Below are positions 7,183-14,761 of a DNA stretch of 40,982 nt, one piece after another. Position numbers and translations under genes: made by a program. The notes under the pieces are model-generated. The model saw nothing but the letters and a program-made list of their open reading frames with translations, searched no databases and was not told the origin of the DNA. This stretch comes from JACQFZ01 sp045810625 (GTDB lineage: Bacteria; Pseudomonadota; Gammaproteobacteria; Acidiferrobacterales; Sulfurifustaceae), in NCBI GenBank assembly GCA_045810625.1, contig JBJMVQ010000007.1:1-40982 (forward strand), in the 5' to 3' direction. How positions within the stretch are numbered: the first letter of the stretch is position 1; each line of letters starts with the position of its first letter.

Positions 7183-7947
7183 ATGACGAAGCACACGACC
7201 GGCACACGCGCGGATTGGCTCGCAGCACGACTCGACCTGCTCGAGGCGGAAAAGGAACTCACGCGGCGCAGCGACGAGCTGGCACAGCGGCGGCAGGAGC
7301 TGCCGTGGGTGCGGATCGACAAGCCGTACCGATTCGAGACCGACGAAGGCAGCGCCTCGCTGGCGGACCTCTTCCGGGGGCGCTCCCAGCTTCTTATCTA
7401 CCACTTCATGTTCGGGCCCGACTATACGGCGGGCTGTCCGTCGTGCTCGGCCATCGCGGACGGGTTCAACGGCTTCGCCGTCCACCTGGCAAATCACGAC
7501 GTGACGCTTGCGGCGGTGTCGCGGGCGCCGCTCGCCAAGCTGCAGGCGTACAAGCGCCGGATGGGCTGGACGTTTCCCTGGGCGTCCGCGCTCAGCGGCG
7601 ACTTCAACTTCGACTTCGACGTCTCGATCACCGAGGAGCAACAGCGCAAGGGAGGCGTCGAATATAACTACCGGCGCGGCGGCCATCCGATCGTCGCGAC
7701 TCAACTCCCGGAGCCAGTCTCTCAATTCGCCGCCACCTGCGGAGTCGACGCGCCCACATACGTGCGCGAGCGACCGGGCATGAGCGCATTCGTGCTCGAG
7801 GACGGCGTCGTGTACCACACCTACTCCACCTACGCACGCGGACTCGACGGACTGTGGGGCATGTACCAATGGCTCGATCGCGCGCCCAAAGGGCGCAACG
7901 AGACGGGCATCTGGTGGCGGCGTCACGACGAGTACGGCAAGCGTTGA
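7183..7947 (+). CDS. DUF899 family thioredoxin-like protein
   Basis: This 254-residue protein has the DUF899 signatures: RADWLAARLDLLEAEKELTRR at the N-terminus, LPWVRIDKPYRFE, then LADLFRGRSQLLIYHFMFGPDYTAGCPSCSAIADG with a CxxC pair, and a C-terminal WHHTYSTYARGLD-like segment (VVYHTYSTYARGLDGLWG). The fold is thioredoxin-like; the substrate is unknown. GAGGAGAAAG places the start at ATG 7183; the upstream in-frame start at 7135 is not supported. It is divergent from the winged-helix gene and followed 53 bases later by a DUF2182 gene, suggesting a small operon. Confidence 0.88.
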   Translation: MTKHTTGTRADWLAARLDLLEAEKELTRRSDELAQRRQELPWVRIDKPYRFETDEGSASLADLFRGRSQLLIYHFMFGPDYTAGCPSCSAIADGFNGFAVHLANHDVTLAAVSRAPLAKLQAYKRRMGWTFPWASALSGDFNFDFDVSITEEQQRKGGVEYNYRRGGHPIVATQLPEPVSQFAATCGVDAPTYVRERPGMSAFVLEDGVVYHTYSTYARGLDGLWGMYQWLDRAPKGRNETGIWWRRHDEYGKR

Positions 7948-8000
7948 GCCGGGTCATGAACGTCGTTGGCGCAACGGAAGGACGGGAGTTCTCGAGAGGT

Positions 8001-8780
8001 ATGGTTTCCGAGCGAGCTTTCTTCAGCGTCTCGGCGCTGCTCTTCGCCGGCAGCGCCGCGCTGACGATCGTCTGGTCAGCGTCAATGTCGGCGATGGGCG
8101 GGATGCCGATGCCCGGCGGCTGGACGATGTCGATGGCGTGGATGCGGATGCCCGGGCAGACGTGGCCCGGCGCCGCCGCGTCGTTCCTCGGCATGTGGGT
8201 TGTGATGATGGTGGCGATGATGCTGCCATCCTTGCTGCCAATGCTGTGGCGCTATCGGCAGATCGTCGGCAGGACGGGCGAGATGCGCCTCGGTCGACTG
8301 ACCGCGCTGGTGGCCGTCGGGTACTTCTTCGTGTGGACCGTGTTCGGAATGGCGGCCTTTCCGTTCGGCGTCACGCTGGCGGCCGTCGCGATGCAGCAGC
8401 CGGCGCTGGCGCGCGCCGTTCCGATCGCGGTCGGTGTGGTCGTCTTGATCGCGGGCGCGCTGCAGTTCACCGCGTTCAAGGCCCATCATCTTGCATGCTG
8501 CCGGGAGGCGCCGAGGCGCGACCGTACGTTGCCGGCGGCCGCGGGCACGGCGTGGCGACACGGCCTGCGCCTCGGCCTTCACTGTAGCTACTGCTGTGCC
8601 AATCTGACCGTGATACTCCTCGTCATCGGCGTCATGGACCTGCGCGCGATGGCTGTCGTGACGGCAGCCATCACCGCCGAACGTCTCGCACCGGCCGCTG
8701 AGCGCGTCGCGCGAGTGATCGGAGTGGTCGTCGTCGGGTCAGGTTTGTTCCTGATCGCGCGCGCTGCCGGGCTCGGTTGA
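8001..8780 (+). CDS. DUF2182 integral membrane protein
   Basis: The protein has about six transmembrane helices. Typical DUF2182 features are the Met-rich segment SMSAMGGMPMPGGWTMSMAWMRMPGQ between helix 1 and 2, the conserved MWVVMMVAMMLPSLLPML helix, FKAHHLACCR, and HCSYCCANL late in the protein. The clustered Met, His and Cys suggest metal handling. I chose ATG 8001 because family members begin close to SERAFF; ATG 7956 in the same frame is an alternative that would add 15 residues. The usual partner DUF1326 is absent; DUF899 lies directly upstream instead. Confidence 0.85.
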   Translation: MVSERAFFSVSALLFAGSAALTIVWSASMSAMGGMPMPGGWTMSMAWMRMPGQTWPGAAASFLGMWVVMMVAMMLPSLLPMLWRYRQIVGRTGEMRLGRLTALVAVGYFFVWTVFGMAAFPFGVTLAAVAMQQPALARAVPIAVGVVVLIAGALQFTAFKAHHLACCREAPRRDRTLPAAAGTAWRHGLRLGLHCSYCCANLTVILLVIGVMDLRAMAVVTAAITAERLAPAAERVARVIGVVVVGSGLFLIARAAGLG

Positions 8781-8960
8781 CGTGCGCCAGTCCTCAGACC
8801 TCGACGGGTAGAAACATACTGGATCGACGACGCTAACGTCGCGAAGGCGTTCGACGTAGACTGCGCCGTGATTACACGAAGCCCGGGGCGCGGCGCCGCG
8901 GTTTCGGACATCACCGCTCGGAAAGAAATCGAGCCGCGCTCTTCTTGTGTTTTCCGTTGA

Positions 8961-9047
8961 TCCGTCAAAACGCTTCTGCCCTGTCGGATCGATCACGCGG
9001 ACGACGCGCGCGATGCGATTCGCCGGGAAACCGCCCTGCTTCGCGTG
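8961..9047 (-). pseudogene. Second DUF4242 remnant
   Basis: HAKQGGFPANRIARVVRVIDPTG on the minus strand repeats the C-terminal core of the remnant at 1397-1552. The reading frame upstream (9048-9074) and downstream does not resemble the family. The DNA GATGCGATTCGCCGGGAAAC is identical in both loci, so these are related copies and not chance matches. It marks the start of a ~400-base decayed stretch (8781-9395). Confidence 0.55.
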
Positions 9048-9079
9048 ACTCGTCGAGGGCGACCGATTCATCACCCGCG

Positions 9080-9274
9080 TCGACCGTCTCCTGGAACAAA
9101 TGGTGGAACGGCACCGAGCACGCGCGCCACTTCAAGGTAGAAGGCGACCGCCTCGAGATCGTCACCGCGTGGAAACCGGCCAGCCCGAAGGCTGGGCAGT
9201 CCGTTGAGACGCGGCATTATGGTTTGGGAGCGCGAGACGTGAACTTTCGCACCGGCGTGCGGACGCTCACGTGA
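9080..9274 (+). pseudogene. 3' fragment of a lipocalin-like domain gene
   Basis: The plus-strand frame reads TVSWNKWWNGTEHARHFKVE, GDRLEIVTAWKP and ends at TGA 9272-9274. This matches the C-terminal strand pattern of the short lipocalin-like family (VSWNPxWVGT-Q-R-F, then GD-L-I-T). The N-terminal two thirds are missing: immediately upstream the sequence runs into the DUF4242 remnant on the other strand. I see no start codon with a ribosome binding site. The rest of 8781-8960 and 9275-9395 shows nothing supportable. Confidence 0.45.
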
Positions 9275-9395
9275 ACGCACCGGCAGGAATAAATCGCCCC
9301 AGCTGCGCGACGCGCTTGCAGGGCACGTCGAGTCGTGCTATCTCCGCAGACGTCTTGGTTATCACCGTCTTCGTAAAAGCCATGGGAGCGCCCAC

Positions 9396-10619
9396 GTGAG
9401 CCTCCGGCCGTCGAGCCGCTCGGCAGCGCCACAGCCCACCCCGGCCACCTGGCGCACGTTGCCCGCCGGTATCTGGGCGCTCGGTTTCGGCTCGCTGTTC
9501 ATGGACACCTCGTCCGAGATGATCCACAGCCTGCTGCCGGTCTTCATGGTCAGTACGCTCGGCGCTTCGATGGTGGCCGTCGGCGTCATCGAAGGCATCG
9601 CGGAGGCGACCGCTGCGGTCGTGAAAGTGTTCTCGGGGACGCTGAGCGATTACCTCGGCAAGCGCAAATTTTTGCTGATCCTCGGCTACGGGCTCGCCGC
9701 CTTCACCAAACCGATTTTCCCGCTGGCCGCGTCGATCAACTGGGTGTTCACCGCGCGCTTCGTCGATCGCATCGGCAAAGGCATCCGCGGCGCGCCGCGC
9801 GACGCGCTGGTGGCCGATATCACACCGGCGCCATTGCGCGGCGCCGCGTACGGACTTCGCCAAGCGCTCGATTCCGTCGGCGCGCTGCTCGGTCCGCTGC
9901 TCGCCGTGGTCTTCATGCTTTGGCTCGCCGACAACATCCGCGCGGTGATGTGGATCGCCGTGCTGCCCGCTTTCATCGCCGTTGCGTTGCTCATGGTCTA
10001 CGTGCGCGAGCCGGAACGCGCGCATGCGCCCGGACACGCGAAAGCGCCGCTCACGCTTGCCGATACCAAACGCCTGCCGCTCCGTTACTGGCTGGTCGTG
10101 CTGTTGGGCGCGGTGTTCACGCTCGCCCGCTTCAGCGAAGCGTTTCTGGTGCTGCGCGCCCAGGACGTCGGGCTCGCGCTCGGATTCGTGCCCGTGGTCA
10201 TGGTCGTGATGAACGTGTTCTATGCCGGCGCGGCCTACCCCGCCGGCGCCGCCGCCGACCGGCTGCGCGCGCGCACGTTGCTGCTGATCGGCCTGGCGCT
10301 CCTGATGGCGGCGGACGTGTTATTGGCCCTCGCCCCCGATGCGTTCGCTGTCTTTGCCGGCGCCGGCTTATGGGGACTGCACATGGCCTTCACGCAAGGC
10401 CTGTTGTCGAAGCTGGTCGCAGACGCCGTTCCGGAACGCTTGCGGGGGACGGGATTCGGGATTTTCAATCTCGTCAGCGGCGGCGCACTGCTCCTCGCGA
10501 GCGTGATCGCCGGTGCGCTGTGGAGCGCGGCCGGGCCCGCCGCCACATTCGTCGCGGGCGCGGGCTTCGCCGCTATTGCCGCGCTGGGTATCGTGACCCT
10601 GCGGCGTCGCGCGTCCTAA
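9396..10619 (+). CDS. MFS transporter (12 predicted helices)
   Basis: The 407-residue protein has two six-helix halves. The loop 2-3 motif A is GTLSDYLGKRK, followed by ARFVDRIGKGIRGAPRDALVADI, a segment typical of one MFS branch found with uncharacterised drug/metabolite exporters. The second-half counterpart of motif A is GAAADRLRART. It starts at GTG 9396; no better ATG is in frame. The substrate cannot be read from the sequence. The next gene is in the same orientation but 150 bases away, with its own probable start region, so co-transcription is uncertain. Confidence 0.88.
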   Translation: MSLRPSSRSAAPQPTPATWRTLPAGIWALGFGSLFMDTSSEMIHSLLPVFMVSTLGASMVAVGVIEGIAEATAAVVKVFSGTLSDYLGKRKFLLILGYGLAAFTKPIFPLAASINWVFTARFVDRIGKGIRGAPRDALVADITPAPLRGAAYGLRQALDSVGALLGPLLAVVFMLWLADNIRAVMWIAVLPAFIAVALLMVYVREPERAHAPGHAKAPLTLADTKRLPLRYWLVVLLGAVFTLARFSEAFLVLRAQDVGLALGFVPVVMVVMNVFYAGAAYPAGAAADRLRARTLLLIGLALLMAADVLLALAPDAFAVFAGAGLWGLHMAFTQGLLSKLVADAVPERLRGTGFGIFNLVSGGALLLASVIAGALWSAAGPAATFVAGAGFAAIAALGIVTLRRRAS

Positions 10620-10770
10620 CCACCCACCCTGCAACTGCATTTCGCGCGGGCACCAACCCTCGGCCCGTCCCTGCTCGCGGTCGCGCCGCTGATTGTCGGT
10701 ATTCACCCAATTGCGCTCGGCCGAGAATTGAATAGGGTAAGGCGCTAAAGGAACGAAGGGTTCTGAAGCG

Positions 10771-11664
10771 ATGGACGACTTCGCAGCGGCTGAGATCCAG
10801 ACGGGCGAGACGAGCATCTTCGTACGTTCTCACGGCTCCGGGCCGCCGATCCTCTTGCTGCACGGTTTCCCGCAAACGCACTTGATGTGGCGCGACGTCG
10901 CGCCGCTGCTCGCCCCGAACTTCACGGTTGTATGCGCGGATCTGCGCGGCTATGGGCGCAGCCGCTGCCCGGCCTCGACGCCGGACCACGCGCCGTATTC
11001 GAAGCGATCCATGGCGCGCGACATGCTGATAGTAATGGAGCAGCTCGGATTCAAGCGCTTCTCGGTCGCCGGACACGATCGCGGCGGTCGCGTCGCCTAC
11101 CGTTTAGCGCTCGATCATCCGGACCGTGTGGATCGGCTTGCGGTTCTCGACATCCTCCCGATCGAAACCGCATGGGAGCGGGCCGACGCAAGGCTCGCGC
11201 TCGGCTACTGGCCGTGGTCCCTGCTCGCGCAGCCGGCGCCGCTTCCGGAACGCATCCTGACCGCCGTCCCTGACGCCATCATCGACGACGCGCTGAGTGA
11301 ATGGGGCTCGCCGTCCATTGCGTTCCCCGCCGACGTTCGTGCCGCATATGTCGAGGCACTCCGCGACCCTCTGCATGCGCATAGCATCTGTGAGGAGTAT
11401 CGCGCCGCCGCGACCATCGATCGCGAGCATGATAAGGCGGATCGCGCGGCCGGACACCGGATCGCGTGTCCGGTGCTGGCGCTGTGGAGCGCCGGCGGAC
11501 CGCTCGACACTTGGTATACCAAGGACGCCGGTCCGATCGCGCTTTGGCGTGCGTGGGCCGACGACGTTCGCGGCGATGCGCTCGATGGCGGTCATTTTTT
11601 TCCAGAACAGGCTCCCGAACGAACCGCCGAAGCCCTGAATCGCTTCTTTAGCGGGAACGGGTAG
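10771..11664 (+). CDS. Haloacetate dehalogenase-like alpha/beta hydrolase
   Basis: The 297-residue protein aligns by motif with fluoroacetate dehalogenases: HGFP oxyanion loop (31-34), nucleophile Asp103 in GHDRGGRVAYRLALDHP with the carboxylate-binding Arg104 and Arg107, Asp127 in VLDILP, and catalytic His275 in GGHFFPE. Tyr210 in EEYRAAA corresponds to the halide-binding Tyr. The halide-binding His-Trp pair appears as Pro148-Trp149 in YWPWS, so one of the three fluoride-stabilising residues is missing. Hydrolysis of a haloacid other than fluoroacetate, or epoxide hydrolysis, is therefore possible. It probably acts in the cytosol. No dedicated regulator is adjacent. Confidence 0.82.
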   Translation: MDDFAAAEIQTGETSIFVRSHGSGPPILLLHGFPQTHLMWRDVAPLLAPNFTVVCADLRGYGRSRCPASTPDHAPYSKRSMARDMLIVMEQLGFKRFSVAGHDRGGRVAYRLALDHPDRVDRLAVLDILPIETAWERADARLALGYWPWSLLAQPAPLPERILTAVPDAIIDDALSEWGSPSIAFPADVRAAYVEALRDPLHAHSICEEYRAAATIDREHDKADRAAGHRIACPVLALWSAGGPLDTWYTKDAGPIALWRAWADDVRGDALDGGHFFPEQAPERTAEALNRFFSGNG

Positions 11665-11695
11665 AGCTGCGTTGCCATATCGCCGCGCCCGTCAA

Positions 11696-11719
11696 CTCTC
11701 CGAACAGCCGTTCGGAGAG
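11696..11719 (+). terminator. Possible terminator hairpin after the dehalogenase-like gene
   Basis: A perfect 10-bp stem CTCTCCGAAC / GTTCGGAGAG with an AGCC loop lies 32 bases after the stop codon. No T-run follows, so the assignment rests on position and stem only. The remaining sequence to 11975 holds no gene I can support. Confidence 0.45.
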
Positions 11720-11975
11720 GGGAACGCCTTGGAGCGTTTTGCCCGGCGACACTTGCCGCTTGTTTCGTAACTTCCTTCCTTTGCCATTAACAAAGAAGCG
11801 GACCTGTAATGGTCTTGCGAAACACGAATTGAATTACGCGAAAGCGCGCGCCCGGCGGTCAACCCCACAGAAGCTAAGAGTATCGTAGGCGCCACGCAGC
11901 TAGCGCGTCCACTTACACTATTGCGCGTGCCTCGGCACAACGGAGTGAACCGGTTCGTCACTGGAGGACAACCTC

Positions 11976-13517
11976 ATGAAGAAGACGAAGCGCAACGTTA
12001 CGCGCCGCAAGACCGTTTCCAATCGAAACAGAGAAAGCTGGATCCGCGGCGTCACCGACGCGGAGCTGAAGAAACTGCTCGCCGAGCGAGCGCGGCTCAA
12101 CCCCAATGTCGTTCCAACGGCGAAGGGTAAGAACGGAGCGAAAATGCCGGCCGGTTTTGTTTTCATGCGGCCGGTTTGCGACGACAACGATTGTCCCGAG
12201 CCCGATCCCGATCGTCCGCCGAAGGACCCGTGCGCAGGTCAGCAATGGGTCTGGCAGCCCGACCTCGCCGTGCAGCTGAATACCGGCGAGGCATGTCCGT
12301 CGGAAGCGGACCTCAAACGCATCGAACAGGGCTTGGGCAGCAATCTGTCGCGCTTCGAGCTTCCCGACCCCGACGTTCGGGTTCGCTGCGAGAACGGCAA
12401 CATCTTTATCAGCATTTGGGGCAACCACGTGCAGCCGGACTCGTGCAGCGAGCTCGCGCGCAAGCGCGCGCGCGTCCCGGATCTCGTGGAAGGCGGTCTC
12501 GGTCTCGGACTCTTCGTCAATTCGAGCCTGATCCGCCGGCTCGCTCACAGCGCATTTCAAAAAGCACCGAAGCGATTCGGCGCGAGCGGCTACCCCGATC
12601 CGAACGGCCCGCTTCACTTGACGGGGCTGTCCCTGGGCTTCAAGGCGCCGAACATTATCGAGACCTATATCTTCGGCTACGACGAACGACCGTGGCCCGA
12701 CGTGTACTTCACGAAGACACTGATCGATCATCTCCAGGCGTTCCAGATGTGCACGACGGAGGACAAGACCGACTACAGCGTCGTATCGCAGATCGTCGCC
12801 GCGCTCGTGCTCGCCATTTTCTCCGTCGCCCTGCCGCAACTGCTGCCCCTCACCGCGTTCGTGCTTTTCGGAGATATCGACGCCGCGGTGAACCAGCCGA
12901 ACGCGGAAATACAGGGTGGCGCCGGGTGCCGCTTGCTGCAAACGCTGCCGGTCGAAATTCCGCTGCCCCAAACCGGCGGCATTCTGCCTCCGATTCCGTC
13001 CGGTTCGATGGCACGTCGAACCGCGGCGCGCATACGCGTACCGGACGGAATCCGGCCCAAGAAGCAGAAACTCGTGCTCACCTACGGCCAACCTGCGGTC
13101 AACGATGGCGGTCTCTTCGTCAAGGCGCTGGTCGAGCGACAGGATCGCGTTCCCTCCGCGCATGTCACCGGCCCGACGACCTTGTCGGTTTATTCGACGG
13201 CGGCGGAGACGTTCGGAAACTACATCGCGTACGCAGACGATTTCTTCGGCAATCTCACGTACCGATGGTCGGCTGGTCCGAACGTCGTCATCCATAGTCC
13301 CGCGCAACAAGGAACCAAAATATCGTTCCGTCGCGGTAACGCGCAGCCCGGCAGCTCGTTCGAGCGAACCTTCTCTGTGCGCGTGACCGATCAAGAAGGA
13401 AGCAGCGTGACCGTGTCGCGCACGGTACTGATTTACGTCAGCGAGCCGGACGAGCTGCCGCCGATCTGCCGAGCAAAGCCGTGGCTGCCGCAGTGCCAGC
13501 CGGGCGGGACGGCGTAA
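11976..13517 (+). CDS. Unrecognised 513-residue protein with hydrophobic segment and Ig/PKD-like C-terminus
   Basis: I do not recognise this protein. An excellent ribosome binding site, TGGAGGAC, precedes ATG 11976. The N-terminus is strongly basic (KKTKRNVTRRK) with no signal peptide. Residues about 65-105 are rich in Asp, Pro and Cys (CDDNDCPEPDPDRPPKDPC). A hydrophobic stretch lies near residues 270-297 (QIVAALVLAIFSVALPQLLPLTAFVLFG). The last 110 residues look like a beta-sandwich: YRWSAGPNVVIHS, GTKISFRRG, FERTFSVRVTDQEGSSVTVSRTVLIYV, a PKD/Ig pattern normally found in extracellular proteins. About a dozen Cys are spread along the chain. It stands alone, flanked by non-coding sequence. 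The long minus-strand ORF across it is a shadow. Confidence 0.7.
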   Translation: MKKTKRNVTRRKTVSNRNRESWIRGVTDAELKKLLAERARLNPNVVPTAKGKNGAKMPAGFVFMRPVCDDNDCPEPDPDRPPKDPCAGQQWVWQPDLAVQLNTGEACPSEADLKRIEQGLGSNLSRFELPDPDVRVRCENGNIFISIWGNHVQPDSCSELARKRARVPDLVEGGLGLGLFVNSSLIRRLAHSAFQKAPKRFGASGYPDPNGPLHLTGLSLGFKAPNIIETYIFGYDERPWPDVYFTKTLIDHLQAFQMCTTEDKTDYSVVSQIVAALVLAIFSVALPQLLPLTAFVLFGDIDAAVNQPNAEIQGGAGCRLLQTLPVEIPLPQTGGILPPIPSGSMARRTAARIRVPDGIRPKKQKLVLTYGQPAVNDGGLFVKALVERQDRVPSAHVTGPTTLSVYSTAAETFGNYIAYADDFFGNLTYRWSAGPNVVIHSPAQQGTKISFRRGNAQPGSSFERTFSVRVTDQEGSSVTVSRTVLIYVSEPDELPPICRAKPWLPQCQPGGTA

Positions 13518-13569
13518 TCAATCCTCGGCATTGCTAAAGCACCGCGCGCGGAACAAGCGGCTGGTATCG

Positions 13570-13610
13570 CCCACACTCACCCTCGCCCGCGTGCGGGGGA
13601 GGGAATGGGA
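13570..13610. repeat. GC-rich palindrome, family A
   Basis: CCCACACTCACCCTCGCCCG followed by CGTGCGGGGGAGGGAATGGG is a slightly degenerate copy of the hairpin at 5761-5804 (which has the same GAATGGGAGG tail). It lies between the 513-residue protein and the convergent SDR gene, where it might act as a terminator. The rest of 13518-13748 has nothing else I can support. Confidence 0.7.
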
Positions 13611-13748
13611 GGTTGGATCGCTTTCGGCTTTCGCTCGGCTCGCCTACGTTCCGCGCCGGATCGTACCCCGCAGTTGACGGGTAGTGCGCACGGCTACGCG
13701 GTAGACGAGATAGAGGCCCGCCGAGTGCGCTGCAGCCGCTTCGCGTAG

Positions 13749-14720
13749 TTACCGATAGTCGTTCGGGTCCGCTTGATTGCCGGCCTCGCGCACTTCGGCG
13801 ATATACCGCCAGATGTCCGGCTGCGAGCCGTCGACGTCGGTGAACCCGTACTCGCGTGCGAGCTGACCGGAGCTGACCGATTGCTTGTTCCATCGGGCGC
13901 GGTTGGGATCGGTCGCGAGTGCGACCACGGCGCGCCCGATGTATCGGGGCGATTCCGAGAGCGCAAAATCGGCCGGCGCGCGCGGGCCGCCGTCGATCGG
14001 GCGAATGGCGTCGCGCCAGTTCTCCTCGGACACGCCGAAGTTGTCGAGCATCATCTCGGAACGCAGCCATCCGGGCGTGATCGCGACCGCCGTTGCGCCG
14101 TAGGGTTCCAGCTCGTGTCCCTGCGAGAACGCCAACCGGTTGACGGCGGCTTTCGCCAGGTCATAGAAGACGGAGATGCGATAGTGCGAGGCGTTGTACG
14201 CCGCCGTTCCATCGGTGACTTCGACGAGCAGACCGCCCGGCTTGTCGATGAGGAGCGGGAGCAGATGATGCGAGGTGATGAGGTGCGTCTCGACCGCAAG
14301 CCGCAATATCCGCAGACCTTTCTCGAGATCGTGATTCCAGATGGGCGTGTTCCAGTCCTTCGGTCCTCCCTTCAGCAACTCGCCGCCCCAGATGTCATTG
14401 ACGAGCACGTCGATGCGACCGTGGTCGGCGCGGATTTGTCCGGCGAGCTTTCGGACCTGCGCGGAATCGAGGTGGTCGACGGCGGCGGCGACGCCTACGC
14501 CGCCGAGTTGCGTGACGAGCGCGGCAGTTTCCTCGATCGTCTCCGGCCGATCGTACTCGGATCGCGCGGCTCGCGTGCTCCGACCCGTGCAAATGACCGT
14601 CGCACCCGCTTCGCCCAAGGCGGCAGCGATCCCGCGCCCCGCGCCTCGTGTCGCGCCGGCAACCACGGCAACACGACCGCGCAATGCCTCTCTATTTGGC
14701 GACCATTGCGTCGCTCGCAT
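13749..14720 (-). CDS. Short-chain dehydrogenase/reductase (DHRS1-like)
   Basis: The 323-residue NAD(P)-dependent enzyme has the Rossmann motif GATRGAGRG (about residues 21-29), VLVNDIWGG, and the catalytic YDLAKAA (Tyr-x-x-x-Lys). The usual catalytic Ser position lies in VEVTDGTAAYN, where Thr may substitute. The long C-terminal part (AIRPIDGGPRAPADFALSESPRYIGRAVVALATDP) is typical of the DHRS1-like subgroup. GGAGG lies 8 bases before ATG 14720; the much longer open frame upstream is a shadow of the flavoenzyme gene. It follows that gene in the same direction after 41 bases, so the two are probably one transcript. Confidence 0.88.
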   Translation of the reverse strand: MRATQWSPNREALRGRVAVVAGATRGAGRGIAAALGEAGATVICTGRSTRAARSEYDRPETIEETAALVTQLGGVGVAAAVDHLDSAQVRKLAGQIRADHGRIDVLVNDIWGGELLKGGPKDWNTPIWNHDLEKGLRILRLAVETHLITSHHLLPLLIDKPGGLLVEVTDGTAAYNASHYRISVFYDLAKAAVNRLAFSQGHELEPYGATAVAITPGWLRSEMMLDNFGVSEENWRDAIRPIDGGPRAPADFALSESPRYIGRAVVALATDPNRARWNKQSVSSGQLAREYGFTDVDGSQPDIWRYIAEVREAGNQADPNDYR

Positions 14721-14761
14721 TTCGGACCTCCGATAAAAAACCGAATCGCACGATGTGTGCT

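Noticed and set aside
11958..13394. A 478-codon minus-strand ORF opposite the 513-residue protein
   Set aside because: The plus-strand frame has the strong ribosome binding site and a natural composition (hydrophobic segment, beta-strand pattern); the reverse frame is Arg-rich and featureless.
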